Below are positions 1 through 10,345 of a stretch of DNA of 64,000 bases, in pieces. The stretch is from positions 1,426,001 through 1,490,000 of the forward strand of contig CAVWVB010000001.1 in NCBI GenBank assembly GCA_963758365.1, given 5' to 3'. The stretch comes from Dokdonella_A sp963758365 (lineage in GTDB: Bacteria; Pseudomonadota; Gammaproteobacteria; Xanthomonadales; Rhodanobacteraceae). Under the pieces are notes generated by a model, which ran no database searches, had not been told where the DNA came from, and saw nothing but the letters and a program-made list of their open reading frames with translations. The first letter of the stretch is position 1. Each line of letters begins with the position of its first letter. The position numbers and the translations under genes are program-made.

Positions 1-408
1 CGGCGCATCACACGCCCGGAACTACGCTACGACGAGTTGAATGCCGCCATTGGTTTCCGCGGCCGCTGGCGCGCGCTGATCGCCTGGTCGCCGAACGCGA
101 GCGGCCTGTATGCCGATCCGCACACCGCGAGGAGTTCGTCGGCCTGGCTCGAGAGCTCTTTTCATCAACCGGTCTTCGCCGACCTCTCTGCAGATCTCGG
201 CATCGGCTTCGCGGACCCGGGAGGCCCGGCACGCAACTACCGTTACGCGAGTTTCGGTCTCAATGCGCGTGTCGGCGACGTCTACACCTATCTGACCCGG
301 ATCTGGACCAGTCCGTTGACCCGGTCCTACGCCATCGGGCCGGTGTACTACGAATACACGACACCAACGCGCGAGGAGTGGGTGGGCGCGATCGTCTGGA
401 GCTTCTAG
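1..408 (+). CDS. C-terminal part of an outer-membrane-barrel-like protein (5' end outside window)
   Basis: The frame is open from base 1 and stops at 408, giving the last 135 residues. The sequence has alternating polar/hydrophobic stretches typical of beta strands (RWRALIAWSP, VYYEYTTP) and ends in an aromatic residue (IVWSF), as outer-membrane barrels usually do. It resembles the proteobacterial 'TorF-type putative porin' family of unknown role (TIGR02001-like), which is an inference from the look of the strands and the C-terminus. No start or signal peptide is visible because the gene begins before the window. The family assignment is tentative; a barrel-like envelope protein is more certain. 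Confidence 0.55.
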   Translation, partial: RRITRPELRYDELNAAIGFRGRWRALIAWSPNASGLYADPHTARSSSAWLESSFHQPVFADLSADLGIGFADPGGPARNYRYASFGLNARVGDVYTYLTRIWTSPLTRSYAIGPVYYEYTTPTREEWVGAIVWSF

Positions 409-746
409 GGGACCGGGGCGTGTCGAGCTGATATTGGATACTAAGTATTTACATAATATACATTGCACACACTCAGTCGGAAAGCGAAGCCGCCCGAAAC
501 TGCCGCGACGCAACGGCAAGTCGACGGCCTGACTGCATCCGGACCTTCCCGCGCACATAGACCCTCGATCTTGGCTTCCATTCCGCGTGTGGGCAGCGTC
601 CGCAAATTCCGCCAATGCGTTCCGCACGTTTCGGTGCTTGCCAACTCTTTCGCGACCGGACGTGCCTTATGTAGCGACATCTTTGACCACGGGCCAGGAC
701 CAATGTCGACTTCTACGGAATCGGCGTCGCTTATCGCTTCCGACTC
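409..746. other. Intergenic stretch with an AT-rich patch, no gene seen
   Basis: No reading frame here looks coding. Bases about 431-470 are strikingly AT-rich for this genome and contain TATT/TATAAT-like hexamers on both strands (for example TAATAT near 455-460). It could be a promoter for an unannotated small RNA, the remnant of a promoter, or a foreign scar. Nothing downstream on either strand within 250 bases has a start with a good ribosome site. Confidence 0.4.
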
Positions 747-1196
747 TCAGCGCCGGCTGCGAAAAAACCCGCGCAGCAGATCGGCGGCCTCGTCGGCGAG
801 CACGCCGGCGCGGACCTCGACGCGGTGGTTGTGGCGATCGCTGGTCAGGGTGTCGAACACGCTGCCGGCCGCGCCGGTCTTGGGATCTCGCGTCGCGAAG
901 ACGACGCGGGCCAGCCGTGCATGCACGATCGCGCCCGCGCACATCACGCAGGGTTCCAGTGTCACGTACAGGGTTGCGCCCGGAAACCGATGATTTGCGA
1001 GGCGGCTGCCCGCGTCGCGCATGGCCTGGATCTCCGCATGCGCGGCCGGATCGGACAGGCCGATGTTGCGGTTCCAGCCTTCGCCGACGACCGCGCCGTC
1101 GATGACGAGCACGGCCCCGACCGGAACCTCGTCGTCGCGCGTTTCGGCGTGGCGCGCCAACTCGAGCGCGCGCTGCATCCAGCGGCGGTCGATCAT
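747..1196 (-). CDS. tadA: tRNA-specific adenosine deaminase TadA
   Basis: Converts the wobble adenosine A34 of tRNA-Arg(ACG) to inosine in the cytoplasm. The 149-residue product carries the zinc deaminase signature: His53-Ala-Glu55 (HAE, with the catalytic Glu) and Cys83-x-x-Cys86 (PCVMC). I chose the ATG at 1196 because MIDRRWMQRALELA aligns with the usual N-terminal helix of TadA (E. coli protein 167 residues). The frame is open upstream with ATGs at 1259 and 1280, the latter overlapping the guaA stop; those would add an unusual Gly/Ser-rich leader. It follows guaA on the same strand and is probably co-transcribed with it. Confidence 0.93.
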   Translation of the reverse strand: MIDRRWMQRALELARHAETRDDEVPVGAVLVIDGAVVGEGWNRNIGLSDPAAHAEIQAMRDAGSRLANHRFPGATLYVTLEPCVMCAGAIVHARLARVVFATRDPKTGAAGSVFDTLTSDRHNHRVEVRAGVLADEAADLLRGFFRSRR

Positions 1197-1270
1197 GTCA
1201 CGTTCGGATCCGGCGCCCGCAGTCGAGCCGTCTTCGCCTGGGCATGCACCTGAGGTCATTGACCGTTCCG

Positions 1271-2836
1271 TCATTCCCATTCGATCGTCGCGGGCGGCTT
1301 GCCGCTTATGTCATACACGACACGAGAAACATTCCGTATCTCATTGATTATACGCCTGGAAACGATGTCCAGGAACTCGTATGGCAAGTGTGCCCAGTGC
1401 GCGGTCATGAAGTCGACAGTTTCCACCGCACGCAACGCAATCACCCATTCGTACGCGCGCGCATCGCCGACCACGCCGACCGACTTCACCGGCAGGAACA
1501 CGGCGAAGGCCTGACTGGTGCGCGCGTACAGATCCGCCCTGCGCAGTTCCTCGATGAAGATCGCGTCCGCGCGCGCGAGGATCTCGGCGTATTCGCGGCG
1601 CACCTCGCCGAGGATGCGCACGCCGAGTCCGGGACCGGGAAACGGGTGGCGCTGGACCATCTCGTGCGGCAGGCCGAGTTCCACGCCGATGCGCCGCACT
1701 TCGTCCTTGAACAGCTCGCGCAACGGTTCGACGAGGCCAAGCTTCATGCGCTCGGGCAGTCCGCCGACATTGTGATGCGACTTGATCACGTGCGCCTTGC
1801 CGGTCGCCGAGCCGGCCGACTCGATCACGTCCGGATAGATCGTGCCCTGCGCAAGCCAGCGCACGCGTTCGATCTTTTGCGACTCCTCGTCGAACACCTC
1901 GACGAACAGGCGGCCGATGATCTTGCGCTTGGCCTCGGGATCGGCGACGCCCGCGAGTGCATCGAAGAAACGCTCCCTCGCGTCGATGCGGATCACGTGC
2001 ACGCCCATGTGCTCGGCCATCGTCGCCATGACCTGGTCGCCTTCCTGCCAGCGCAGCAGGCCGGTATCGACGAACACGCAGGTCAAGTGCGCGCCGATCG
2101 CGCGATGCAGCAGCGCGGCCACGACCGAGGAATCGACGCCGCCCGAGAGCCCGAGCAGGACGCGGTCGTCGCCGACCTGGGCACGCACGCGCGCGATCTG
2201 GTCCTCGATGATGTTGGCCGCGGTCCACAACGTCCTGCAGCCGCAGATCTCGGTCACGAAACGCCGCAGCAGCGCCCCGCCCTGCTTCGTGTGCGTGACC
2301 TCCGGGTGGAACTGCACGCCGTACCAGCGCCGTTCGTCGTTCGCCATCGCCGCGACCGGAATGCGCGCGGTACGCGCGGTGACGACGAAGCCCGGCGGCG
2401 CGGTCGCGACGTGGTCACCGTGGCTCATCCACACGTCGAGCGCCTGCGCCGGCGCATGGTCGCTGAGGCCCTGCAGCAGGCGGTCGTGGGCGACGACGTC
2501 GACGCGCGCATGGCCGAACTCGCGCGCATCCGCGGCCTCGGTGCTGCCACCGAGCTGCGCGGCCAGGGTCTGCATGCCGTAGCAGATGCCGAGGAGCGGC
2601 AATTCCGTTTCGAAAACGGCCTCGGGCGCGCGCGGCGCGTGTGCGAGCGTGGTCGACTCGGGCCCGCCAGAGAGGATGATCCCGTTCGCCCCGAACGCAG
2701 CGATCTCGGCCGGGTCGTGGTCCCAGGCCCAGATTTCGCAATAGACGCCGATCTCGCGCACGCGCCGCGCGATCAGCTGCGTGTACTGCGCGCCGAAGTC
2801 GAGGATCAGGATCCTGTCGGAATGCAGGTCGGTCAT
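1271..2836 (-). CDS. guaA: GMP synthase (glutamine-hydrolysing)
   Basis: Converts XMP to GMP with ATP and glutamine, the last step of guanine nucleotide synthesis. The 521 residues match the family (E. coli 525). The N-terminal class I amidotransferase has the nucleophile Cys85 (GICYGMQ) and His177/Glu179 (QFHPEV). The ATP-pyrophosphatase domain has the P-loop SGGVDSS at 231-237, and the protein ends in the conserved PPATIEWE. The ATG at 2836 is chosen because MTDLHSDRILILDFG is the normal start; the frame continues upstream without homology. The ATG overlaps the stop of the small membrane gene by four bases (ATGA), and guaB lies just upstream, so guaB, the small gene and guaA form one unit. 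Confidence 0.97.
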   Translation of the reverse strand: MTDLHSDRILILDFGAQYTQLIARRVREIGVYCEIWAWDHDPAEIAAFGANGIILSGGPESTTLAHAPRAPEAVFETELPLLGICYGMQTLAAQLGGSTEAADAREFGHARVDVVAHDRLLQGLSDHAPAQALDVWMSHGDHVATAPPGFVVTARTARIPVAAMANDERRWYGVQFHPEVTHTKQGGALLRRFVTEICGCRTLWTAANIIEDQIARVRAQVGDDRVLLGLSGGVDSSVVAALLHRAIGAHLTCVFVDTGLLRWQEGDQVMATMAEHMGVHVIRIDARERFFDALAGVADPEAKRKIIGRLFVEVFDEESQKIERVRWLAQGTIYPDVIESAGSATGKAHVIKSHHNVGGLPERMKLGLVEPLRELFKDEVRRIGVELGLPHEMVQRHPFPGPGLGVRILGEVRREYAEILARADAIFIEELRRADLYARTSQAFAVFLPVKSVGVVGDARAYEWVIALRAVETVDFMTAHWAHLPYEFLDIVSRRIINEIRNVSRVVYDISGKPPATIEWE

Positions 2837-3054
2837 TTGCGGTACGGCCCCGCCAGGACGAACCACGCAGCGAATGACATGGCAGTCCAGGCAAGCGTGA
2901 ACCAGCGCAGGACATAGCGACGAAAGATCGCCTGTGGATTGAACAGGAATCCCCGGGTCGGATCTACGACCCAGCGCCACTTGAGCGCTGCGCCCGAAAA
3001 AACCGTTGCGAGGCCGAATCCGACGGCCCAATGAATGACGGTTGCGGGCGACAT
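2833..3054 (-). CDS. Small hypothetical membrane protein between guaB and guaA
   Basis: A 73-residue protein (MSPATVIHWAVGFGLAT...) with two hydrophobic segments (about residues 5-22 and 50-68) separated by a basic stretch, so probably a hairpin inner-membrane protein with both ends on one side. Its stop overlaps the guaA ATG (ATGA) and its start lies 7 bases after the guaB stop, so it is fitted tightly into the gua operon and may be translationally coupled to guaA. I do not recognise the family. The tight spacing argues that it is a real gene. Confidence 0.65.
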   Translation of the reverse strand: MSPATVIHWAVGFGLATVFSGAALKWRWVVDPTRGFLFNPQAIFRRYVLRWFTLAWTAMSFAAWFVLAGPYRK

Positions 3055-3061
3055 GAACAAA

Positions 3062-4519
<1,458 letters not shown>

Positions 4520-4591
4520 GCGGCATTTTACAGACTGAATCGAGCAGCCGCCAGCGCTTGCCGGCACTCGCGGCGCTTCGCGACCGCGGGT

Positions 4592-5446
4592 TCAATCGAA
4601 AAACGCCTCGGCCGCCTCGAGCGTGTTGCCGATCAACGTCGCCACGGTCATTGGACCGACGCCGCCCGGTACCGGGGTGATCCAGGACGCGCGCTCGGCG
4701 GCGGTCTCGAACTCGACGTCGCCGACCAGGCGGCCATCGTCGAGCCGGTTGATACCGACGTCGATCACGACCGCACCCGGCCTGATCCATTCGCCCTTGA
4801 CCAGACCAGGGTGCCCGACGGCAACCACGACGATGTCGCCTTGGGCCACCTCATTGGCGAGATTGGCGGTGAACTTGTGGCAGCCGGTGGTCGTGCAACC
4901 CGCGAGCAGCAGTTCGAGGATCAATGGCCGGCCGACATGATTGGACACGCCGACCACGACCGCCTTGCGTCCGCGCACCGGGCGATCGGTGTGGGCGAGC
5001 AGGGTCATCACCCCTTTGGACGTGCATGGACGCAGGCCGCGCTGGCGCAACGCGAGACGTCCGACGTTCTCGGCCTGGAAACCGTCCACGTCCTTGCGCG
5101 CGTCGATGCGGTCGATCAGCGCGGTCGCGTCGATCGTCGCGGGCAGCGGCAGTTGCAGCAGGATGCCATGCACGTCCGGATCGACGTTCAGACGGTCGAT
5201 CAGCGCCATGAGCTCCGCTTCGCCGGTGCTGTCTGGCAGATCGAAGTCGAACGAACGCACTCCGACTTGATGGCAGGCGCGGCGCTTGTTGCGCACATAG
5301 ACCGCGGACGCCGGATCGGCGCCGACCAGCACGACGGCCAGGCCCGGAACCCGCTTGCCGGCTTCGAAACGCACCCTGACGCGCGCGGCGACACCGGCGA
5401 GCACGGCGTCGGCGATGCGGCGTCCATCCAGCAGTCGCGCGGTCAT
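4592..5446 (-). CDS. folD: Bifunctional methylenetetrahydrofolate dehydrogenase/cyclohydrolase
   Basis: Interconverts 5,10-methylene-THF and 10-formyl-THF, feeding purine and formyl-Met synthesis. The 284-residue protein has the catalytic YVRNK motif (family YVxxK), the QLPLP folate-site motif, and PGGVGPMT near the C-terminus. The Rossmann motif reads GVSNHVGRP where most homologues have G(R/A)SxIVGxP, and PCTSKG replaces the usual PCTPxG; the key Lys and Asp (KDVDGF) are kept, so it should be active. It lies 72 bases upstream of guaB on the same strand, a sensible one-carbon/purine neighbourhood. Confidence 0.95.
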   Translation of the reverse strand: MTARLLDGRRIADAVLAGVAARVRVRFEAGKRVPGLAVVLVGADPASAVYVRNKRRACHQVGVRSFDFDLPDSTGEAELMALIDRLNVDPDVHGILLQLPLPATIDATALIDRIDARKDVDGFQAENVGRLALRQRGLRPCTSKGVMTLLAHTDRPVRGRKAVVVGVSNHVGRPLILELLLAGCTTTGCHKFTANLANEVAQGDIVVVAVGHPGLVKGEWIRPGAVVIDVGINRLDDGRLVGDVEFETAAERASWITPVPGGVGPMTVATLIGNTLEAAEAFFD

Positions 5447-5536
5447 TGGGATTCCGCCAGGAAACGCGCATTATCCCATGTCCTCGCGGCGACGCTCAAA
5501 CGTCGAAGCAACCCCTCGGACCTGTGGGCCTCCACC

Positions 5537-5833
5537 ATGACCGACCTCGATACCGAACTTGAAGCCGCGGTGTTTCGCCGACTCGTAGAGCACCTGCGTG
5601 CGCGTACCGACGTGCAGAACATCGATCTGATGATCGCGGGCGGATTCTGTCGCAACTGCCTTGCCGACTGGTATCGCGAAGCGGCGGCAGCGCGGGGCGT
5701 CGCGCTCGACAAGGGCGCTGCACGCGAACGCGTCTATGGCGAGCCATTCGACGCGTGGAAGGCACGCCACCAGTGCGAAGCGACGCCCGAGCAACTCGCC
5801 GCGTTCGCAGCCACACAGGCTTCGCGCGACTGA
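5537..5833 (+). CDS. DUF1244 family protein
   Basis: A 98-residue cytoplasmic protein matching the DUF1244 family by the block DVQNIDLM, then GGFCRNCL, then the YG-P-WKA(R/K)HQ block (VYGEPFDAWKARHQ) and EATPEQ. The family is small, helical and widely conserved in proteobacteria; its biochemical role is unknown to me. The FCRNC cysteines could bind metal, which is inference. The ATG at 5537 begins right at the family N-terminus (MTDLDTELEAAVFRRL). It ends four bases before the convergent moeB-like gene. Confidence 0.85.
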   Translation: MTDLDTELEAAVFRRLVEHLRARTDVQNIDLMIAGGFCRNCLADWYREAAAARGVALDKGAARERVYGEPFDAWKARHQCEATPEQLAAFAATQASRD

Positions 5834-5837
5834 GCGA

Positions 5838-7001
5838 TCATCGATCCGCGGCGCAGATCCGCGCGAGATCCTCGTAACCGTCGAATCGTGCATGCGCCCC
5901 GCAACCCGGGCAGTCCGGATCGCGGCGCAGGCGCAGCTCACGAAAGCCCGCGGCAAGCGCGTCGTAGCACTGCAGACGTCCGACCAGCGGTTCGCCGATT
6001 GCGAGCACGATCTTGAGCGCCTCGGTGGCCTGCAGCAGACCGATCGTCCCGGGCAGCACGCCGAGCACACCGGCCTCGCTGCAGTTGGGCGCCTCCGCGG
6101 CACTCGGCGGCGTCGCGAACAGGCAGCGGTAGCATGGGGAATCCGCACGGCGCGGATCGAACACGCTGACCTGCCCGCTGAACCGGTGCACCGCGCCGTA
6201 GACCAGCGGGATGCGCAGGCGCAGGCTCGCCGCGTTGAGCAGATAGCGGGTCGGGAAGTTGTCGGCGCCGTCGATGATCACATCGTGGCCACCGAGCAGC
6301 GACTCGACGTTGGCGGCCTGAATGCGCTCGGCATGGGTCACGATGCGGATCCGCGGATTCAACGCGGTGAGCGTGCGCTGCGCCGATTCGACCTTCGGCG
6401 CGCCGATTCGCGCATCGGTATGGATCACCTGGCGCTGCAGGTTGGAACGCTCGACGCGATCATCGTCGACGATGGTCAGCTCGCCGATACCCGCCGCGGC
6501 GAGGTACAGCGAAGCGGGTGCGCCGAGGCCGCCCGCTCCGATCAGCACGACGCGCGCCTGCGCGAGCCGGCGCTGGCCGGCGACGCCGATCTCGGGCAGG
6601 AGCAGATGGCGGGCATAGCGTTCGGCGAAGTCCGCATCCAGTCCCGCGCTGCTGACCGGCAGGCCCGCACTGTGCCAGCTCGCGATGCCCCCACGTACCG
6701 ACGCGCAATGGCGGTAACCGAGCTCGCGCAAAGTCTGTGCGGCGAGCAACGAGCGCCTGCCGCTGCCGCAGATCACGAGAATCTCGCGATCGCGGTCGGC
6801 CTCGATCGCGGCAAACCGGTCGCCAATCAGGCCGCGCGCGAGTCCGATCGCGCCTGCCGGCATGCCCGCCGCGCGCTCGTCGTCCTCGCGCACGTCGAGC
6901 AGCATCGCGCCATCGCGGCGCCGGTTCTCGGCGTCGGCCGGTTCGATCTCGGACGTGGACTCCTGGATCGGCGCGGTGTTCCTGTCCGGCGGCTTGCTCA
7001 C
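5838..7001 (-). CDS. moeB: Rhodanese-MoeB fusion, molybdopterin-synthase adenylyltransferase
   Basis: Adenylates the C-terminus of the sulfur-carrier subunit MoaD (or a ThiS-like protein) before sulfur transfer. The 387 residues hold an N-terminal rhodanese domain (about 25-115) with active-site Cys78 in CGSGRR, then a ThiF/MoeB domain from about 125 with the nucleotide motif GAGGLG (155-160), the conserved RSNLQRQ and the two Cys pairs of the zinc site (CYRC and CPGC). Rhodanese-first order differs from the eukaryotic MOCS3 layout. Start is GTG at 7001, overlapping the moeA stop as GTGA, so moeA and moeB are coupled. The fused rhodanese probably supplies persulfide sulfur. Confidence 0.9.
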   Translation of the reverse strand: MSKPPDRNTAPIQESTSEIEPADAENRRRDGAMLLDVREDDERAAGMPAGAIGLARGLIGDRFAAIEADRDREILVICGSGRRSLLAAQTLRELGYRHCASVRGGIASWHSAGLPVSSAGLDADFAERYARHLLLPEIGVAGQRRLAQARVVLIGAGGLGAPASLYLAAAGIGELTIVDDDRVERSNLQRQVIHTDARIGAPKVESAQRTLTALNPRIRIVTHAERIQAANVESLLGGHDVIIDGADNFPTRYLLNAASLRLRIPLVYGAVHRFSGQVSVFDPRRADSPCYRCLFATPPSAAEAPNCSEAGVLGVLPGTIGLLQATEALKIVLAIGEPLVGRLQCYDALAAGFRELRLRRDPDCPGCGAHARFDGYEDLARICAADR

Positions 7002-8254
7002 GTGGTTGCTCCGCGGCCGGGCAACGGGATGATCTCCATGACCGCGCCGATGGCGACTCGACGCGCGTGCTCCGGCATCACGATCAACGCATCGGCTTCG
7101 GCGACGCCACGCAACAGCCCGGAGCCCTGCCGCGACAGCGGGGTCGCCCAGAGTGCGCCGTCGTCGCGGGATTCGATGCGCGCACGCAGGAATTCGGTTC
7201 GATCGTGATGCTTGACGAGCGGCGTCGCGAGACGGGCTTTCCAGGTCACGCCCGCGCTGTCATTCAGCCCCTGCAACGCCAGCAACGCCGGGCGCACGAG
7301 CAACAGGAACGTCGCAATCGTCGATACCGGATTGCCCGGCAACGCGAAGACCAGGGCCCCTCCGATGCTGCCGCACAGGACCGGCATCCCGGGCTTCATG
7401 CGCACTTTCCAGAAATGGATATGGCCGAGTTCGGCGATGATGCCCGGCAGATAGTCCGCCTCGCCGGCCGAAACGCCGCCGCTGCTGATCAGCACGTCGC
7501 AGCGATCGGCTGCCTCGCGCAATGCGACCCTGAGCGCGTCGGGTTCGTCGCGAAGGTGGGCTACCGGTTCGGGTTCGATCCCGATCTCGCGCAGCATCGC
7601 GCCGAGAGTCAGGCGGTTGCTGTCGTGGATCTGGCCGAAACCCAGCGCATGCCCCGGCGCGACCAGCTCGTCTCCGGTCACGAACAGCCCGACCCGCGGC
7701 TGTCGTGCGACTTTCGCGAGCGCGTGGCCGCATGCGGCGAGCACGCCGAGCCGGGCTGGTGTCAGCAGGTCGCCGCGATGCAGCGCGACTTCGCCTGCGC
7801 GATAGTCTTCGCCGGCGCCGCGCACATTCGCCCCAGCGTGCTGGCCCGCGGTCACGACGATATGGTCTCCTTCGATGCGCACGTGTTCCCTCGCGATTAC
7901 GGTATCCGCAATCGCGGGAATCGGCGCTCCGGTCGTGATGCGCACGCACTCGCCGGCTTCGAAGACCGGTTCGGCGGACGCGCCAGCCAGCAGTTTGCCG
8001 GCTACCCGAAACCTGCGTTCGCCCTGCACGGGCAAATCGGCCGCGCGCAACGCGTAACCGTCCATCGCCGAGTTCGCGAATGGCGGCAGCGCATGCGGAG
8101 CGAGCACGTCCTCGGCGAGCACGCGGCCGAGGGCGCACTCGAGTTCGACCTGCGCGGCGTCCAGGCCGCGAACCAAACACAGCTGACGAACGCACGCGCG
8201 CGCGTCGGCGACCGAAAGTCGCGTCTCGAACTCATGGGTCGCCGCGTCGGACAT
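6998..8254 (-). CDS. moeA: Molybdopterin molybdenumtransferase
   Basis: Inserts molybdate into adenylated molybdopterin. The 418-residue protein has the MoeA order: N-terminal domains with SAMDGYA (about 45-51) and TTGAPIP, then the MogA-like domain with SSGGVSAGEADY and the PGMPV and LPGNPVS motifs, and a C-terminal beta domain. The ATG at 8254 starts the family sequence; the frame runs on upstream inside mobA without homology. It overlaps mobA by 23 bases and moeB by four, forming a mobA-moeA-moeB unit downstream of der. Confidence 0.95.
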   Translation of the reverse strand: MSDAATHEFETRLSVADARACVRQLCLVRGLDAAQVELECALGRVLAEDVLAPHALPPFANSAMDGYALRAADLPVQGERRFRVAGKLLAGASAEPVFEAGECVRITTGAPIPAIADTVIAREHVRIEGDHIVVTAGQHAGANVRGAGEDYRAGEVALHRGDLLTPARLGVLAACGHALAKVARQPRVGLFVTGDELVAPGHALGFGQIHDSNRLTLGAMLREIGIEPEPVAHLRDEPDALRVALREAADRCDVLISSGGVSAGEADYLPGIIAELGHIHFWKVRMKPGMPVLCGSIGGALVFALPGNPVSTIATFLLLVRPALLALQGLNDSAGVTWKARLATPLVKHHDRTEFLRARIESRDDGALWATPLSRQGSGLLRGVAEADALIVMPEHARRVAIGAVMEIIPLPGRGATT

Positions 8255-8843
8255 GGCGATCGAAATCCTCAGCGGTGTTGAGATTGAGAAACTGACGACG
8301 GAGATCGGAAAAATCAACCTCCCTGGCTGCCATTGCATCCTGCCAGGCGCGCACGCCCTGCCCCGCCCGGACTGCCGCCGCAGCGGCGGTGGCCGCAGCG
8401 GCGAGGTCGCCACGATACAGCGCGAACAGAGGTTGCCGGCGCTCGCCATCGTGCGCGACCAGAATCGTCGCCGCGCTCGCGACTGCGACATGGGTCAGGC
8501 GCTCGAGCAGATTCTCGGGTGGTTCGGGGCAATCGACCGGCAGGGTAAGCACCCGCGACGTCGTGGACGCCGCCAGCGCGGCAGCGATGCCCGCGAGCGG
8601 GCCGCGATATCCGTCGATTTCATCGCGAATCGTGCGTGCGTGGACCGCGTACTCGCCGAGGTGCCGATTGGCGACGATCAGCAGTTGCAAGCGGGCACCT
8701 GCGTGCCTGAGCGAGTTCACGCCGGCGATGACGCTGGCGATCAGCGGGCGTCCGTGCAGCGCCTGCAGACCCTTGTCGCGCCCACCGAGGCGGGTCCCCG
8801 CGCCGCCGGCGAGGATCGCGACCGTGATATCGGGGATCTCCAT
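8232..8843 (-). CDS. mobA: Molybdenum cofactor guanylyltransferase
   Basis: Transfers GMP to Mo-molybdopterin to give the MGD cofactor used by DMSO-reductase-type enzymes. The 203 residues begin with the nucleotidyltransferase motif LAGGAGTRLGGRDKGL and contain the metal-binding Asp in LPVDCPEPP and the RRQPLFALY block. The start at 8843 is nine bases after the der stop, so it is probably read with der. The msrP oxidoreductase at 42032 uses plain Mo-MPT, so MobA must serve other enzymes outside the window. Confidence 0.93.
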   Translation of the reverse strand: MEIPDITVAILAGGAGTRLGGRDKGLQALHGRPLIASVIAGVNSLRHAGARLQLLIVANRHLGEYAVHARTIRDEIDGYRGPLAGIAAALAASTTSRVLTLPVDCPEPPENLLERLTHVAVASAATILVAHDGERRQPLFALYRGDLAAAATAAAAAVRAGQGVRAWQDAMAAREVDFSDLRRQFLNLNTAEDFDRHVRRGDP

Positions 8844-8852
8844 CTCGCTGGC

Positions 8853-10253
8853 TCAGCGTCGGCCCCGCTTTGCGTTGCGGATCATCCGGGTGCGCCGCCT
8901 CTGCTGGCCTTCGGTCAACTCATTGCGCTTGCCCGCAAACGGATTGTCGCTGTCGCGGAACTCGATGCGGATCGGCGTGCCCTCGAGTCGATAGCGCTTG
9001 CGAAAGAAGTTCTCGAGATAGCGTTGGTAGCCGGCCGCGATATGCCGGGTCCGCGAACCATGGATGATGATGGTCGGCGGATTCGCTCCGGCAGGATGCG
9101 CATACTTCAGTTTCGGCGAGTGACCGCGCACGAGTGGCGGCTGATAGGCCTGGTACGCAGCCTCGACCGCGCGCGTGAGTTCGGATGAACTGAACTTGTG
9201 GTTTGCCGACGCATGCGCGCGGTTGACCGCCTTCATGAGTTCGCCGAGCCCGCTGCCATGCAGCGCCGAAATGAACACCTGGCGCGCCCACGGAGCGAAC
9301 TCGAGCTTGCGCGACAGCGAAGCGACACACTGCTCGCGCTGATACTTGTCGAGTCCGTCCCATTTGTTCACCGCGATGACCAGCGCGCGACCCGATTCCA
9401 GCACATGGCCGATCAATGCGGTGTCCTGGTCGGCGACCCCCTCGCGTGCATCCAGCACGAGTACGCTCACGTGTGCCGCGTCGACGGACTGGAGCGCCTT
9501 GATCACGCTGAATTTTTCCACCACGTCCTCGACCCGCGCACGACGCCGGATACCAGCCGTGTCGATCAACGTGTAGCGGCGGCCGTCGCGCTGCAATGCG
9601 ATGCGGATCGAATCGCGCGTGGTTCCCGGCATCTCCGATGCGATCACGCGCTCCTCGCCGAGCAGACGATTGACCAGCGTCGACTTGCCGGCATTCGGAC
9701 GGCCCACGATCGCGACCCGGATACCTTCATCGGCGTGGTCGGCGGCAGGCTCCGATTCGATTGCGGGCAGCATCGCCTCGAGCGCCGCGAGCAACGGCGT
9801 GACGCCGCGGCCGTGCGCGGCCGCCATCGGCAGCGCCGAGGCGACGCCGAGTGCCGCGAAATCCGCGAGCGCGGTGTGCTCGTCGAGCCCGTCGACCTTG
9901 TTGACCACGAGCAGCATCGGCTTGGACGAGCGGCGCAGGCGATCGAGGATTGCGCGGTCACTCGGCAGCAGGCCATCGCGCGCATCGACAACCAGCAACA
10001 CGACATCCGCCTCTTCGATCGCGAAGCCGGCCTGGCGAGCGGTCTGATCCTGGAGGCCTTCGGCACCTTCGACCAGGCCGCCGGTGTCGACGATGACGAA
10101 CGGCGGCGCGGCGAGCCTGCAAATGCCGTAGTGGCGATCGCGGGTGACCCCAGGCAAGTCGTGGACCAGCGCGTCGCGCGTGCGGGTCAGCACATTGAAC
10201 AGCGTCGACTTGCCTACATTGGGGCGCCCGACGAGGGCGACTACGGGAAGCAT
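8853..10253 (-). CDS. der: Ribosome-associated GTPase Der (EngA)
   Basis: Essential double GTPase acting in 50S subunit maturation. The 466 residues (E. coli 490) hold two GTPase domains, G1 motifs GRPNVGKS (9-16) and GRPNAGKS, each followed by DTGG or DTAG and NKVDG/NKWDG, and a C-terminal KH-like domain ending in the basic RRRTRMIRNAKRGRR. The ATG at 10253 begins exactly at MLPVVALVGRPN; the frame is open far upstream through the antisense-frame of bamB, which is not coding. Der follows bamB, as in most gammaproteobacteria. Confidence 0.97.
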   Translation of the reverse strand: MLPVVALVGRPNVGKSTLFNVLTRTRDALVHDLPGVTRDRHYGICRLAAPPFVIVDTGGLVEGAEGLQDQTARQAGFAIEEADVVLLVVDARDGLLPSDRAILDRLRRSSKPMLLVVNKVDGLDEHTALADFAALGVASALPMAAAHGRGVTPLLAALEAMLPAIESEPAADHADEGIRVAIVGRPNAGKSTLVNRLLGEERVIASEMPGTTRDSIRIALQRDGRRYTLIDTAGIRRRARVEDVVEKFSVIKALQSVDAAHVSVLVLDAREGVADQDTALIGHVLESGRALVIAVNKWDGLDKYQREQCVASLSRKLEFAPWARQVFISALHGSGLGELMKAVNRAHASANHKFSSSELTRAVEAAYQAYQPPLVRGHSPKLKYAHPAGANPPTIIIHGSRTRHIAAGYQRYLENFFRKRYRLEGTPIRIEFRDSDNPFAGKRNELTEGQQRRRTRMIRNAKRGRR

Positions 10254-10345
10254 TGCGGGCTCCGGAGCAGGAACTCCCCAGCGCAGGCCGAGGGATCGGG
10301 GATGAAACCCTGCGCCGCTTCGATGGAAGCGACGGCCATGGCCGG

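Noticed and set aside
1244..2917. Long plus-strand frame opposite guaA
   Set aside because: It is His/Arg/Asp/Val-rich, a typical shadow of a GC-rich gene, and guaA on the minus strand is complete with all motifs.
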